Source of the DNA: JAUIET01 sp964352475 | GTDB lineage: Bacteria; Pseudomonadota; Gammaproteobacteria; Pseudomonadales; JAUIET01 | DNA length: 64,000 nucleotides | Assembly: GCA_964352475.1 (NCBI GenBank) | Contig: CAYGSL010000007.1 | Span: 62,001-126,000 of the forward strand | Reading direction: 5' to 3' | Shown: positions 1 through 8,114 of the stretch, piece by piece | Layout: each line of letters opens with the position of its first letter | How positions within the stretch are numbered: position 1 is the stretch's first letter | Notes under the pieces: generated by a model | The model's database searches: none | Told to the model about the DNA's origin: nothing | Seen by the model: only the letters and a program-made list of their open reading frames with translations | Translations under genes and position numbers: made by a program

Positions 1-55
1 ACCCTATTACGGGGCAGGCCAGGCAGAGCGCCATACCGGTGAATATCCGGCCGCT

Positions 56-493
56 TTAGGCCAGGGCATTTTCCTTTTCAATCAACTCTATAACATTGCC
101 AAACGGGTCTCTGCCGTACGCGAACCGTTGTGACACCGGGCCAAGCAGCGCCGCATTAAACACTACGCCATTGTCCATCAGGTACTGGTAGTCTTTTTCT
201 ATGTCGTCGGTAGACAAGGCAATATGCGTTATACCTGTGCGATTCACCGGCCGCAATTCATCAACGACTTCAGTTTCAACGAACTCAAACAGTTCAAGAT
301 GTGAGTAGCCTTTCTTAAGCATGCGTATCTTGAAACCTGAATCAGTGATTCCCATGGCGGTACTCATTACATCAATGCCGGAGGGTACTTCGGCTTCCGT
401 CTCGATTTCAAAACCAATAACATCGCAATAAAACGCGAGTGCTTCATTGAGGTCAGGTACGGTGATCGCCGCATGGTGCATTCCCAGGATCAT
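56..493 (-). CDS. VOC (glyoxalase/bleomycin resistance fold) family protein
   Basis: A 145-residue protein of the vicinal-oxygen-chelate superfamily, with the two beta-alpha-beta-beta-beta halves expected. Candidate metal ligands sit at the family positions: His6 or His7, Glu67, His90 and Glu136. Length and architecture resemble methylmalonyl-CoA epimerase and lactoylglutathione lyase, but the substrate is not evident. The ATG at 493 is preceded by an AAGGAAG ribosome site and overlaps the stop of the upstream gene (490-969) by four bases, so it is the last gene of the symporter operon. It could equally be a small dioxygenase or an epimerase. Confidence 0.85.
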   Translation of the reverse strand: MILGMHHAAITVPDLNEALAFYCDVIGFEIETEAEVPSGIDVMSTAMGITDSGFKIRMLKKGYSHLELFEFVETEVVDELRPVNRTGITHIALSTDDIEKDYQYLMDNGVVFNAALLGPVSQRFAYGRDPFGNVIELIEKENALA

Positions 494-969
494 AATCTTC
501 CTTCAATCGTGCTGGCATTAGAATTTTGCTTGGTAAACAGCAGGCCAACTTCGGCAAAATAGTGGCTGCCTGCTACGACAACAGCGATACGAAGCCGCAT
601 CTGGCGAACGTCAGTATCAGGAAGCTCACCTCGCCATTGATGATTATTTCCAACGGGTGTCAGATCCAGATGGTTCTCGTTTGACCGGTCAGTATCCAGC
701 AAAGCCGCGCGAACAATTGTGGCTGCATGGCTGCTGCTAAACATCAGATCGTTTTCTACGCTGTGTATTTCTACCCTGAGATCGCCGTTAACCAGACTGC
801 AACGACCACTTGTGTATCGGCAATTCGATTTTGCCGCCAGCGGATAAGACGAACCAGCTATCGCTTTCTGCGGCTTTTCGGCAACAATGGAGTCAACTGC
901 AAAATACGCGATTAAGGCCAATAGCGGCGCGACCAATAATGCGATAACGACATGTTTGTTTCGAAACAT
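490..969 (-). CDS. Small membrane-anchored protein of unknown function
   Basis: A 159-residue protein with one N-terminal hydrophobic segment (about residues 8-26) and a periplasmic domain that is probably beta-rich. The two cysteines at about 50 and 57 could form a disulfide. I do not recognise the family. It lies two bases after the stop of the large symporter subunit and overlaps the VOC gene, so it is translated as part of the symporter operon. An accessory role for the transporter is a guess from position only. Confidence 0.7.
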   Translation of the reverse strand: MFRNKHVVIALLVAPLLALIAYFAVDSIVAEKPQKAIAGSSYPLAAKSNCRYTSGRCSLVNGDLRVEIHSVENDLMFSSSHAATIVRAALLDTDRSNENHLDLTPVGNNHQWRGELPDTDVRQMRLRIAVVVAGSHYFAEVGLLFTKQNSNASTIEGRL

Positions 970-971
970 GC

Positions 972-2702
972 TCAGTGACCAGTAGCGTCTCCAGCGCCGG
1001 CTGGCACGCGAATACTCTCAACCATTAACCGCACATCTTCCGGCGGTGGCGCACTTACTTTACTGACCAGAATTGCAACGGTGAAGTTGACCACTGCACC
1101 TATCACGCCGAAGGCATTTGGCTCTATGCCCAGAAACCAATTAGCAGGCATATCCCCGAGAAAGGAAGTGGAAGATACAAACATAATGCCCTTGTGCTGG
1201 AACACATAAAGCAAGGTCACACTCAAACCAGCAATCATGCCGGCGATGGCGCCTTCCTTGCTGATTCGGGTTGAGAAAATACCCATCATTAACGCAGGGA
1301 AGATAGATGACGCAGCCAAACCAAACGCCAGAGCAACCGTTCCAGCCGCGAAGTCGGGCGGCTTAAAACCAAGGAACCCCGCCAGCACAATGGCGAACGC
1401 CATCGCTACCCGGCTTGCTAACAATTCTTGTTGTTCAGTAATGTCGGGTTTGAACACACCTTTTAGCAAATCATGCGAAATGGCCGATGATATTGCCAGC
1501 AGCAATCCGGCAGCTGTAGACAATGCGGCCGCAAGGCCACCGGCGGCCACCAGCGCGATTACCCAGTTCGGCAATTTCGAAATTTCCGGATTAGCCAGCA
1601 CCATAATGTCATTGTCGACCTTAACCATTTCATTAGTTTGCGGATCAGCCGAATACTGAATCAAGCCATCACCATTCTTGTCTTCAAATTGCAGCAAGCC
1701 GGTCTTTTCCCAGTTCTTAAACCAGTCTGGTCGCTCTTCATACGCCAGGTGTTGGCCAGGTGAGGGTTCGATGGTAGACATCAGGTTCAGTCTGGCCATG
1801 CCGGCAACTGCCGGGGCTGTCGTGTACAGTATCGCAATAAAGACCAAAGCCCATCCTGCCGATGTACGTGCATCAGCGACTTTCGGAACCGTGAAAAAGC
1901 GAATGATCACGTGCGGTAACCCGGCGGTGCCAATCATCAGCGACATGGTGTACGCAAACATATTGGTCATACTAAGCCGCGCTTGCGTTGTGTATTCAGC
2001 CCAACCCAACTCCATGACCACCTGGTCCAGCTTGTCCAGCAGATACGTGTCGCTGCCCACCAGAGTGCTACCCAGTCCAAGCTGCGGGAATGGGTTGCCG
2101 GTTAAGTTCAGGGAGATAAAGATCGCCGGTATTGTGTACGCCAGAATAAGCACGCAGTACTGCGCAATTTGCGTATAGGTTATGCCCTTCATTCCGCCAA
2201 GTACTGCGTAGAAGAACACAATCAACATGCCCACAGCCAAGCCAAAATCGTATGACACCTCCAGGAAGCGCGAGAAGGCAACACCAATGCCCTTCATCTG
2301 CCCGATCACATAAGTGACTGAAGCCACGATTAGACAGATAACGGCCACAATGCGAGCCGTTTTCGAGTAATACCGGTCACCAATAAATTCCGGCACGGTG
2401 AACTTGCCGAATTTGCGCAAATAAGGCGCAAGTAACATGGCTAATAACACGAAGCCGCCAGTCCAGCCCATCAGGAAGACGGAGCCGCCGTAGCCCATAA
2501 ACGCGATCATGCCCGCCATGCTGATAAACGATGCCGCAGACATCCAATCGGCCGCGGTTGCCATACCATTGGCCACTGGGTGTATGCCGCCCCCGGCCAC
2601 ATAGAACTCGCTTGTAGTACCCGCTCTGGCCCAAATGGCTATACCGATATACAGCGCAAAGGTCATGCCCACCACAATATAAGTAAGTGTTTGTAATTCC
2701 AC
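972..2702 (-). CDS. Solute:sodium symporter, large subunit (SSS family, partner of DUF4212 protein)
   Basis: A 576-residue inner-membrane transporter with about 13 hydrophobic helices and the SSS-family motifs around the first helices (GGGIHPVANGMATAADWMSAAS region). The soluble insertion near residues 310-365, containing an acidic DKNGDG-like stretch, is typical of the subfamily paired with a small DUF4212 subunit (the VC_2705 type), related to the acetate permease ActP. It probably imports a carboxylate with sodium. It lies 35 bases downstream of the small-subunit gene and is presumably co-transcribed from the region of the operator at 3020. The exact solute cannot be read from sequence. 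Confidence 0.9.
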   Translation of the reverse strand: MELQTLTYIVVGMTFALYIGIAIWARAGTTSEFYVAGGGIHPVANGMATAADWMSAASFISMAGMIAFMGYGGSVFLMGWTGGFVLLAMLLAPYLRKFGKFTVPEFIGDRYYSKTARIVAVICLIVASVTYVIGQMKGIGVAFSRFLEVSYDFGLAVGMLIVFFYAVLGGMKGITYTQIAQYCVLILAYTIPAIFISLNLTGNPFPQLGLGSTLVGSDTYLLDKLDQVVMELGWAEYTTQARLSMTNMFAYTMSLMIGTAGLPHVIIRFFTVPKVADARTSAGWALVFIAILYTTAPAVAGMARLNLMSTIEPSPGQHLAYEERPDWFKNWEKTGLLQFEDKNGDGLIQYSADPQTNEMVKVDNDIMVLANPEISKLPNWVIALVAAGGLAAALSTAAGLLLAISSAISHDLLKGVFKPDITEQQELLASRVAMAFAIVLAGFLGFKPPDFAAGTVALAFGLAASSIFPALMMGIFSTRISKEGAIAGMIAGLSVTLLYVFQHKGIMFVSSTSFLGDMPANWFLGIEPNAFGVIGAVVNFTVAILVSKVSAPPPEDVRLMVESIRVPAGAGDATGH

Positions 2703-2737
2703 GGTTTACGTCCTTATTCTTATGTTTATTCCTGGGC

Positions 2738-2998
2738 TTATTCTTCTACTTGTTCTTCAACGCCAAACTCGTGGTCTAGCTGTTCCATCTTTTTTGCATA
2801 GACAAAAATCAACACAACAAACACATAGATTGACCCTTGCTGCGCAAACCAGAAGCCCAATTTGTAACCGCCGATCTGGATGGTATTAAGCACATCGAAT
2901 AAGAGAATTCCGCAGCCAAAGGAAACCAGAAACCAGACAATCAACAACTTGATCATCAAGCTGATGTTGGCCTTCCAATAATCTTTCTTATTTGCCAT
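2738..2998 (-). CDS. DUF4212 small subunit of the sodium/solute symporter
   Basis: An 86-residue protein with two transmembrane helices (about residues 12-34 and 45-64) and an acidic tail, matching the DUF4212 small subunit usually encoded directly upstream of this symporter type. I place the start at the ATG at 2998 (MANKKDYW). A longer reading from 3049 would translate straight through the palindromic operator at 3020-3031, and the family normally starts near the NKKDYW region. The operator lies only 22 bases upstream of this ATG, so a bound protein would block transcription into the operon. Confidence 0.88.
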   Translation of the reverse strand: MANKKDYWKANISLMIKLLIVWFLVSFGCGILLFDVLNTIQIGGYKLGFWFAQQGSIYVFVVLIFVYAKKMEQLDHEFGVEEQVEE

Positions 2999-3014
2999 CA
3001 CATAAACCCCAGTT

Positions 3015-3068
3015 AAAAACAGTTTGGACTGTTTTTTTGTTGTATCCATTCCACATCATAAGTACACT
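3015..3068 (+). promoter_or_regulatory. Operator O1 with sigma-70 type promoter for the SDR remnant/ADH operon
   Basis: The palindrome CAGTTTGGACTG at 3020-3031 is flanked by five As and seven Ts, giving a near-perfect inverted repeat with a TTGG centre. Eight bases after it comes a -35 TTGTAT (3040-3045), a 17-bp spacer and a -10 TACACT (3063-3068) reading rightward. The same layout recurs at 18384. On the other strand a TTATGC/TATGAT promoter (-10 at 3060-3055) would start transcription just before the operator, towards the symporter genes; that one is weaker. The proposed binder is the TetR protein at 16431. Confidence 0.75.
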
Positions 3069-3108
3069 CGTACGCAAGCATAACTAACATCCTCTCAAGA
3101 GCAAAAAC

Positions 3109-3279
3109 ATGGATCTTAGACTAATAGCTAAGAAGGCCATTGTAACAGGTGCCATCCGCGAAATTGGCTTGGCCACAGCGCAACACCTTGCCGCAGAAGA
3201 TTGCGACATGGCGATTTGCGCACGTAATCAGGAAGGTGTTGACAAAGTAGTCGCCGAGCTCAAGGGTCAGGTTGGATAA
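3109..3279 (+). pseudogene. Truncated SDR: N-terminal Rossmann segment only
   Basis: An uninterrupted frame of 56 residues starts at the ATG at 3109, beginning MDLRLIAKKAIVTG. It resembles the first beta-alpha-beta unit of a short-chain dehydrogenase but stops after about a fifth of the usual length, without the Ser-Tyr-Lys active site. The glycine motif is altered (TGAIREIG rather than TGxxxGIG). It directly follows the O1 promoter and ends two bases before the next gene, so it may persist as a leader ORF coupling translation to the dehydrogenase, or simply be the remnant of a deletion. Confidence 0.6.
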
Positions 3280-3281
3280 TC

Positions 3282-4307
3282 ATGAAGGCAGCAGTATTTA
3301 AAAAACCCGGCGAGGCAATGGTCATTGAGACCGTGGACGATCCAACACCTGGCGAAAATGACGTTGTCATTGAGGTCAAACGCTGCGGCATTTGTGGCAC
3401 TGATCTTCACCAAACTGAATCGCATGAATCAGGCCTGGTTGCCGGTACTGTGCTGGGGCATGAGTACGTTGGCGAAGTGGTTGCTGCAGGTAAGCTCGCT
3501 GCACAGAACTTCAAAACTGGCGACAAAGTTACCGGTATGCCGTTCTCAACCTGCGGCAGCTGTTTACCCTGCCAAACCGGCAGGCCATTTCAGTGCTCGC
3601 AGTTAAGCATTGTCGGCTTAATGCAGCCTGGCGGTTTTGCGGAGTTTGTGCGACTGGATGCAAACAACTCCATTAAAGTTCCCGACAGTGTTAGCTGGCA
3701 GGAAGGTGCGCTGATCGAACCAATGGCGGTTGGATTGCACGCCGTGAAAATGGCCTCAAACCTCAAGGGCAAAAACGTGCTTGTTCTCGGTGCAGGGCCC
3801 GTGGGTTTAGCCGTGGCCTATTGGGTGCGCTTTTTTGGCGCCTACAATATTGTGGTCAGCGAGCCAGAATCTCTGCGCAACGAAAGTGCTTTGCAATATG
3901 GCGCAACTGGCACCATCAACCCGGCGAAAGACTCTGTGGCTGAAGAGTTTGAACGCCAATGCGGTAGCGCGCCAGACGTTATATTCGAGTGCGTAGGCAT
4001 ACCCGGCATGATCAGCCAGTGCATAGACTTTGCACAGCACGGCACGGAACTGATTGTGGTGGGCTACTGCATTTACGAAGACCCCATCGTTCCAGCCGCT
4101 GCAATGGGCAAAGAATTGGTGATGCGCTTCGCTCTCTCCTATCACAAAGAAGACTTTGAGTTTATAGCCGGCCTGATGGCCAGCGACAGAGTTAATGTTG
4201 AAGCTATGTGCACCGAAACCGTGTCGTTCGACAACTTCAGCGACGTCTTTGAAAGCCTTAGAACACCGAACAATCAATGCAAGGTATTGCTCAACCCTTG
4301 GGGGTAA
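3282..4307 (+). CDS. Zinc-dependent alcohol dehydrogenase (medium-chain, threonine/butanediol dehydrogenase type)
   Basis: A 341-residue cytosolic MDR enzyme oxidising a secondary or primary alcohol with NAD(P). Catalytic zinc ligands are Cys38, His60 and Glu61 (GHE motif). The structural zinc site has its four cysteines at 91, 94, 97 and 105. The Rossmann motif VLGAGPVGLAVA lies near residues 169-180. It is the first intact gene behind the O1 promoter and is followed by DUF35, thiolase-like and acyl-CoA dehydrogenase genes, which suggests it oxidises a hydroxylated pathway intermediate. The substrate is not identifiable. Confidence 0.9.
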   Translation: MKAAVFKKPGEAMVIETVDDPTPGENDVVIEVKRCGICGTDLHQTESHESGLVAGTVLGHEYVGEVVAAGKLAAQNFKTGDKVTGMPFSTCGSCLPCQTGRPFQCSQLSIVGLMQPGGFAEFVRLDANNSIKVPDSVSWQEGALIEPMAVGLHAVKMASNLKGKNVLVLGAGPVGLAVAYWVRFFGAYNIVVSEPESLRNESALQYGATGTINPAKDSVAEEFERQCGSAPDVIFECVGIPGMISQCIDFAQHGTELIVVGYCIYEDPIVPAAAMGKELVMRFALSYHKEDFEFIAGLMASDRVNVEAMCTETVSFDNFSDVFESLRTPNNQCKVLLNPWG

Positions 4308-4343
4308 CAACCTTGCTTCACTTCAGCTTGAGTACTTAGCAGG

Positions 4344-4775
4344 ATGAGCCAACAACGATCAATCGACACCTTACTTTTTGACTGGCCACATAAGGACCCG
4401 CATCTACGTGGTAGTCAGTGTGAAGATTGTGGCACCGTCTCCTTCCCGGCGGCCGCCAGCTGCCCAAAGTGTTCTTCAGTCAATGTGCGCAATGTGGCTC
4501 TGGCCAAAGAAGGCACTTTATGGAGTTGGACGGTTCAAAACTTCCCGCTGGCCAGCCCTCCCTACCCCGCTGAATTAAGCGGTGAAAATTTCAAGCCGTT
4601 TGCTGTTGGCTATGTTGAACTCGCTGATCAGGTGCGCGTTGTCAGCCGCCTTGAAGGGGATGTTAGCCAGGGTTTCGAAATTGGCACGCCCATGAGTATC
4701 AAATTCGAAAAATACTACACCGAGTCAGATGGCACGGAAGTAATCAACTACTCCTTTGCAGCGAAGAGCGCCTAA
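4344..4775 (+). CDS. DUF35 OB-fold/zinc-ribbon protein, partner of the adjacent thiolase-like enzyme
   Basis: A 143-residue protein with an N-terminal rubredoxin-like zinc ribbon (Cys26, Cys29, Cys40, Cys43) followed by an OB-fold acyl-CoA-binding domain. DUF35 proteins form complexes with SCP2-type thiolases or with thiolase-like aldolases such as the actinobacterial Ltp2-ChsH2 steroid side-chain aldolase. Its stop overlaps the next start as TAATG, which strongly supports a stoichiometric complex with the 4775 product. Confidence 0.88.
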   Translation: MSQQRSIDTLLFDWPHKDPHLRGSQCEDCGTVSFPAAASCPKCSSVNVRNVALAKEGTLWSWTVQNFPLASPPYPAELSGENFKPFAVGYVELADQVRVVSRLEGDVSQGFEIGTPMSIKFEKYYTESDGTEVINYSFAAKSA

Positions 4776-5926
4776 TGAAATCACCAGAATTAGCCATTGT
4801 TGGACTAGGGATACACGCGTTTGGCCGCACGCCAGAGCGCACCGGTCTCGAACAAGCCACCATTGCCGTTAACAACGCATTATCTGACGCAGGAGTAAAG
4901 TGGTCAGACATTGAGTTTGCCGTAGGTGGCAGCACTGAGGCTGGCAACGCCGATTCCCTGGTAAATCAGCTGGGCCTGACCGGCCTACCGTTCATGAACG
5001 TTGCCAACGGATGTGCAACCGGAGGCAGCGCCTTGTCTTCCGCCTACAATACGATATGCGCAGGTGCCGCAGATCTTGGTTTGGTTGTAGGTTTTGATAA
5101 ACACCCACGCGGGGCATTCAAAGTGAATCCCGCCGACTGGGGGCTGGGCGAATGGTATGGCGAAGCAGGAATGGCCATTACTACTCAGTTTTTTGCCACC
5201 AAAATCCAACGCTACATGCACGACTATGGCATCAGCGAACATACACTCTCTCTAGTGGCCGACAAAGCGTTTCGAAATGGCTCACTCAACCCGAACGCCT
5301 GGCGACAAACGCCAGTTCCTCTGGAAGAAATCGCCAACTCGCAGATGATCAATGAACCACTGCGCAAATTCATGTTCTGCTCGCCCTCAGAAGGTGCTGT
5401 TGCCCTGATAGTTTGCAAGGCATCAGAAGCACACAAGTACAGCAAGAAACCTGTCTACCTAGGCGCCAGCGTCATGCGCACCCGCCAATTCGGCACGTTT
5501 GAAGTATTCAGCGCCAGCAAAGCCGTAGAAGACGAACGCAGCGCCTCAAGCTACGCCTCAGCCGCCGCGTTTGAAGCTGCCGGCATTGGCCCGGAAGATA
5601 TTGATGTTGCCCAGTTACAAGACACCGAATCAGGTGCCGAAATCATGCACATGGCCGAAAACGGCTTTTGCGCCGACGGCGACCAGGAACAATGGCTGCG
5701 CGAAGGCCGCACCGAAATCGATGGTGTGTTACCGGTGAACACAGATGGCGGCTGCCTGGCCAATGGCGAGCCAATCGGCGCGTCCGGTCTGCGCCAGGTG
5801 CACGAAGTATGCATACAATTGCGCGGTCAAGGCGGCTCGCGCCAAGTACCCAAAGAAGTGAAAACCGGTTACACCCATGTATACGGCGCACCGGGTGTAT
5901 CAGGCGTTAACATACTGCATACATAG
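4775..5926 (+). CDS. Thiolase-like (SCP-x/lipid-transfer type) enzyme with altered catalytic residues
   Basis: A 383-residue thiolase-superfamily protein. The nucleophile position is kept as Cys80 in NGCATGG. The usual HDCF motif reads QDTE (282-285), and the C-terminal GHPxGA motif reads GEPIGA, with Glu332 replacing the catalytic His. That pattern argues against ordinary Claisen thiolysis and suits either a retro-aldolase working with DUF35 or another C-C cleavage. It is translationally coupled to the DUF35 gene upstream and followed by a ThuA-domain gene ten bases on. The fold assignment is secure; the reaction is inferred. Confidence 0.85.
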   Translation: MKSPELAIVGLGIHAFGRTPERTGLEQATIAVNNALSDAGVKWSDIEFAVGGSTEAGNADSLVNQLGLTGLPFMNVANGCATGGSALSSAYNTICAGAADLGLVVGFDKHPRGAFKVNPADWGLGEWYGEAGMAITTQFFATKIQRYMHDYGISEHTLSLVADKAFRNGSLNPNAWRQTPVPLEEIANSQMINEPLRKFMFCSPSEGAVALIVCKASEAHKYSKKPVYLGASVMRTRQFGTFEVFSASKAVEDERSASSYASAAAFEAAGIGPEDIDVAQLQDTESGAEIMHMAENGFCADGDQEQWLREGRTEIDGVLPVNTDGGCLANGEPIGASGLRQVHEVCIQLRGQGGSRQVPKEVKTGYTHVYGAPGVSGVNILHT

Positions 5927-5935
5927 GACTAGCAC

Positions 5936-6697
5936 ATGAGCAAGAGTGATCGCATAGACGTCTATCTCGTCGCAGGTGGCAAGTATCATAATATTGATCA
6001 CGCCCGGCTAGAGATACTAAAGCTTCTCGCCGAACAACCGCGCATTAAAGTGCGAGTCGGTGAAGACTACAGCGACATTGATGCCATTTGCGAGTCGGAC
6101 TTTTTAATCACCTACACCTGCGACGTAATCCCGTCTGAGGCCGAAACCCAACGCCTGTGCGACTACGTTAACGGCGGCAAGAAGTGGTACGCACTGCACG
6201 GCACCAATTCCATTTTACGCTTCCTGGAATCACCCAAGCCCGACGGAGTTTTGGTCGATTGCCCCGAAGAAAACTTGCCCTTTGTAGAACTGCTTGGCAG
6301 CCAATTCACCTCACACCCGCCCATTCAGGAATACGACGTTTTAGTTACCGAGCCTGATCACCCGCTAGTGAAAGACATTCCAACCTTTCAAGTGGATGAT
6401 GAGTTGTACCTCTGCAAAATGTTTGGTGAACATCAAACGCTGTTGCATACGCACTGGTCTGATGATGTAGAAGATTTCGTTAGAGATGACTGGCGCAAAG
6501 AAACCGACGTGCAACCCGTTTTTTACATACACCCCTATGGCAAAGGACAGGTACTTTACCTGACTCTGGGTCATTGCCGCGGCAAGTACGACATGCAGCC
6601 ACTGATCGAAGAATATCCTGAACCCGAAGAAGGCGCATGGCGTACACCGGAGTTCTACGAATTGCTACGTCGCGGTATCAAATGGGCGATGGATTAG
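5936..6697 (+). CDS. ThuA-like domain protein (glutamine-amidotransferase-like fold)
   Basis: A 253-residue protein matching the ThuA/trehalose-utilisation-like family, a class I glutamine-amidotransferase-like fold. It begins with a beta strand and a Gly-Gly-Lys-Tyr-His stretch (residues 14-18), and has an LHGTNS segment near 85 and an HPYGKGQVLYLTLGH stretch near 200-215, both typical of ThuA proteins. No cysteine nucleophile in the amidotransferase elbow is obvious. It is common in sugar and aromatic catabolic clusters, with no settled reaction. It is the last gene before the palindromic element at 6731. Confidence 0.8.
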   Translation: MSKSDRIDVYLVAGGKYHNIDHARLEILKLLAEQPRIKVRVGEDYSDIDAICESDFLITYTCDVIPSEAETQRLCDYVNGGKKWYALHGTNSILRFLESPKPDGVLVDCPEENLPFVELLGSQFTSHPPIQEYDVLVTEPDHPLVKDIPTFQVDDELYLCKMFGEHQTLLHTHWSDDVEDFVRDDWRKETDVQPVFYIHPYGKGQVLYLTLGHCRGKYDMQPLIEEYPEPEEGAWRTPEFYELLRRGIKWAMD

Positions 6698-6730
6698 ACT
6701 ATTACCTACTGAATTGGACTGTAGCACTGA

Positions 6731-6842
6731 GGTGTTGAGCCAAGTATCGGCCAGCAGGACTGTGTGAGGGAGGGACCCCGAACACAAGCCCCCATGGATG
6801 GGTTCACGGCGTGTCCTGCTGGCCGATACTTGGTTCAACACC
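6731..6842. repeat. 112-bp palindromic element with 30-bp inverted arms (MITE/REP-like)
   Basis: The arms 6731-6760 and 6813-6842 are inverted copies of 30 bases differing at one position, separated by a 52-base centre that holds its own short hairpin around a CCCCCATGGATGGG core. It lies in the 183-bp gap between the ThuA and acyl-CoA dehydrogenase genes. It encodes no transposase. The sequence style (CATGGATGGGTTCACGGCGT core, arms rich in CCAGCAGGAC) recalls dispersed palindromic repeats in marine gammaproteobacterial genomes; that is from memory, not a search. As RNA it would form a very stable stem and could protect or terminate the upstream message. Confidence 0.8.
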
Positions 6843-6880
6843 GGTCTCAGACGAAATACGCGCACTAACAGAGCAACCCC

Positions 6881-8074
6881 ATGAACCTAGAATTCACCAA
6901 AGAAGAACGCGCCTTCCAACTCGAAGTACGCGAGTTCCTAAAAGAAAACCTGCCAGAAAGCATTATAGAAGCAACCAGAAACTGCAGCGGCGTATTCCTG
7001 GACAAAGACATAGCACTTGAATGGCAAGCCATTCTAGTTAAGAAAGGCTGGGCCGTACCCAGCTGGCCAGAAGAACACGGCGGCACCAACTGGACCCCAG
7101 AACAAAAATACCTGTTCAGCCAGGAGTGCTACCACGCCGGCGCCCCCATGCTCATTCCTCTCGGCATAGCCATGCTAGCCCCAGTAATCATCGCCTTCGG
7201 CACACCCGAACAAAAAGCACATTTTCTACCAAAAATGCTTCACGCCGAGCACTACTGGTGCCAGGGTTATTCAGAACCAAGCTCCGGCTCAGACCTCGCC
7301 AGCCTTAAACTGCGCGCCGACGCCGATGAATCGGGTGAGAACTTTATCGTCAACGGCTCAAAGCTCTGGACCACACACGCGCATTTCGCTGACCACATAT
7401 TCTGCCTCGTAAGAACAGACCCCAACGTGAAACCCCAGCGCGGCATCAGCTTTCTATTGATCGACATGAGCACGCCAGGTGTGACCGTAGAACCCATCAT
7501 CACGATGGCCAAGGAACACGAAGTTAACCAGGTGTTTTTTGACAACGTAGTCGTGCCAAAAAGTAACCTCGTTGGCGAAGAAAACAAAGGTTGGTCCTAC
7601 GCCAAATACCTATTGGAATTTGAACGCGGCGGTGGCTTCTCCGCCCATATGATTTGGCATCATATCGAAGACGTTCGCGGCTTGATGGACCAAATGCGCG
7701 AACAGAACCCTGACTTTGACAAAAGCGGAAGCTTGAAGCAACGGCTGGCGCGTATCGAAATTGATCTCAAATCGCTTGAGCTAACTGAATTACGGGTACT
7801 TGAAACCGTCTCCAGTGGAGGCAATCCCGGGCCCGCCTCGTCTGTCAACAAACTGACCACTACCCGCCTGCAACAGGAAACAAATCAGCTCGCCGTAGAT
7901 ATTATTGGCTATCAAGGTTTAGCAATGAACACACCTGAGAACGGCGAATGCATACGCGAAGACTATCTAAGCTCGGTTGTGCCTCGATATCTGAACAACC
8001 GCGCCTCCTCAATATTTGGTGGTTCGCAGGAAGTACAAAAAAACATTCTGGCGAAGATGGTGTTGGGGCTTTAA
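6881..8074 (+). CDS. Acyl-CoA dehydrogenase (FadE-like)
   Basis: A 397-residue FAD flavoprotein that would introduce an alpha-beta double bond into an acyl-CoA. The N-terminal helical domain is followed by the beta-domain signature CQGYSEPSSGSDLAS (near 127-141), and the C-terminal helical domain ends with FGGSQEVQKNILAK, the usual family closing motif. It is full length with ETF presumed as acceptor. It probably belongs with the ADH/DUF35/thiolase-like set upstream, although the palindromic element may separate transcripts. Confidence 0.92.
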   Translation: MNLEFTKEERAFQLEVREFLKENLPESIIEATRNCSGVFLDKDIALEWQAILVKKGWAVPSWPEEHGGTNWTPEQKYLFSQECYHAGAPMLIPLGIAMLAPVIIAFGTPEQKAHFLPKMLHAEHYWCQGYSEPSSGSDLASLKLRADADESGENFIVNGSKLWTTHAHFADHIFCLVRTDPNVKPQRGISFLLIDMSTPGVTVEPIITMAKEHEVNQVFFDNVVVPKSNLVGEENKGWSYAKYLLEFERGGGFSAHMIWHHIEDVRGLMDQMREQNPDFDKSGSLKQRLARIEIDLKSLELTELRVLETVSSGGNPGPASSVNKLTTTRLQQETNQLAVDIIGYQGLAMNTPENGECIREDYLSSVVPRYLNNRASSIFGGSQEVQKNILAKMVLGL

Positions 8075-8114
8075 TTCCTTCATCACAAACTGGCCTCGAA
8101 AAGGAAGATAGTAT

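Noticed and set aside
3015..3038. The A/T-flanked palindromes read as rho-independent terminators
   Set aside because: They could form hairpins, but the stems are almost all A-U outside the CAG/CTG core, most sites are followed by a promoter and all lie upstream of genes, and O2 and O5 lie between divergent genes where no termination is needed.
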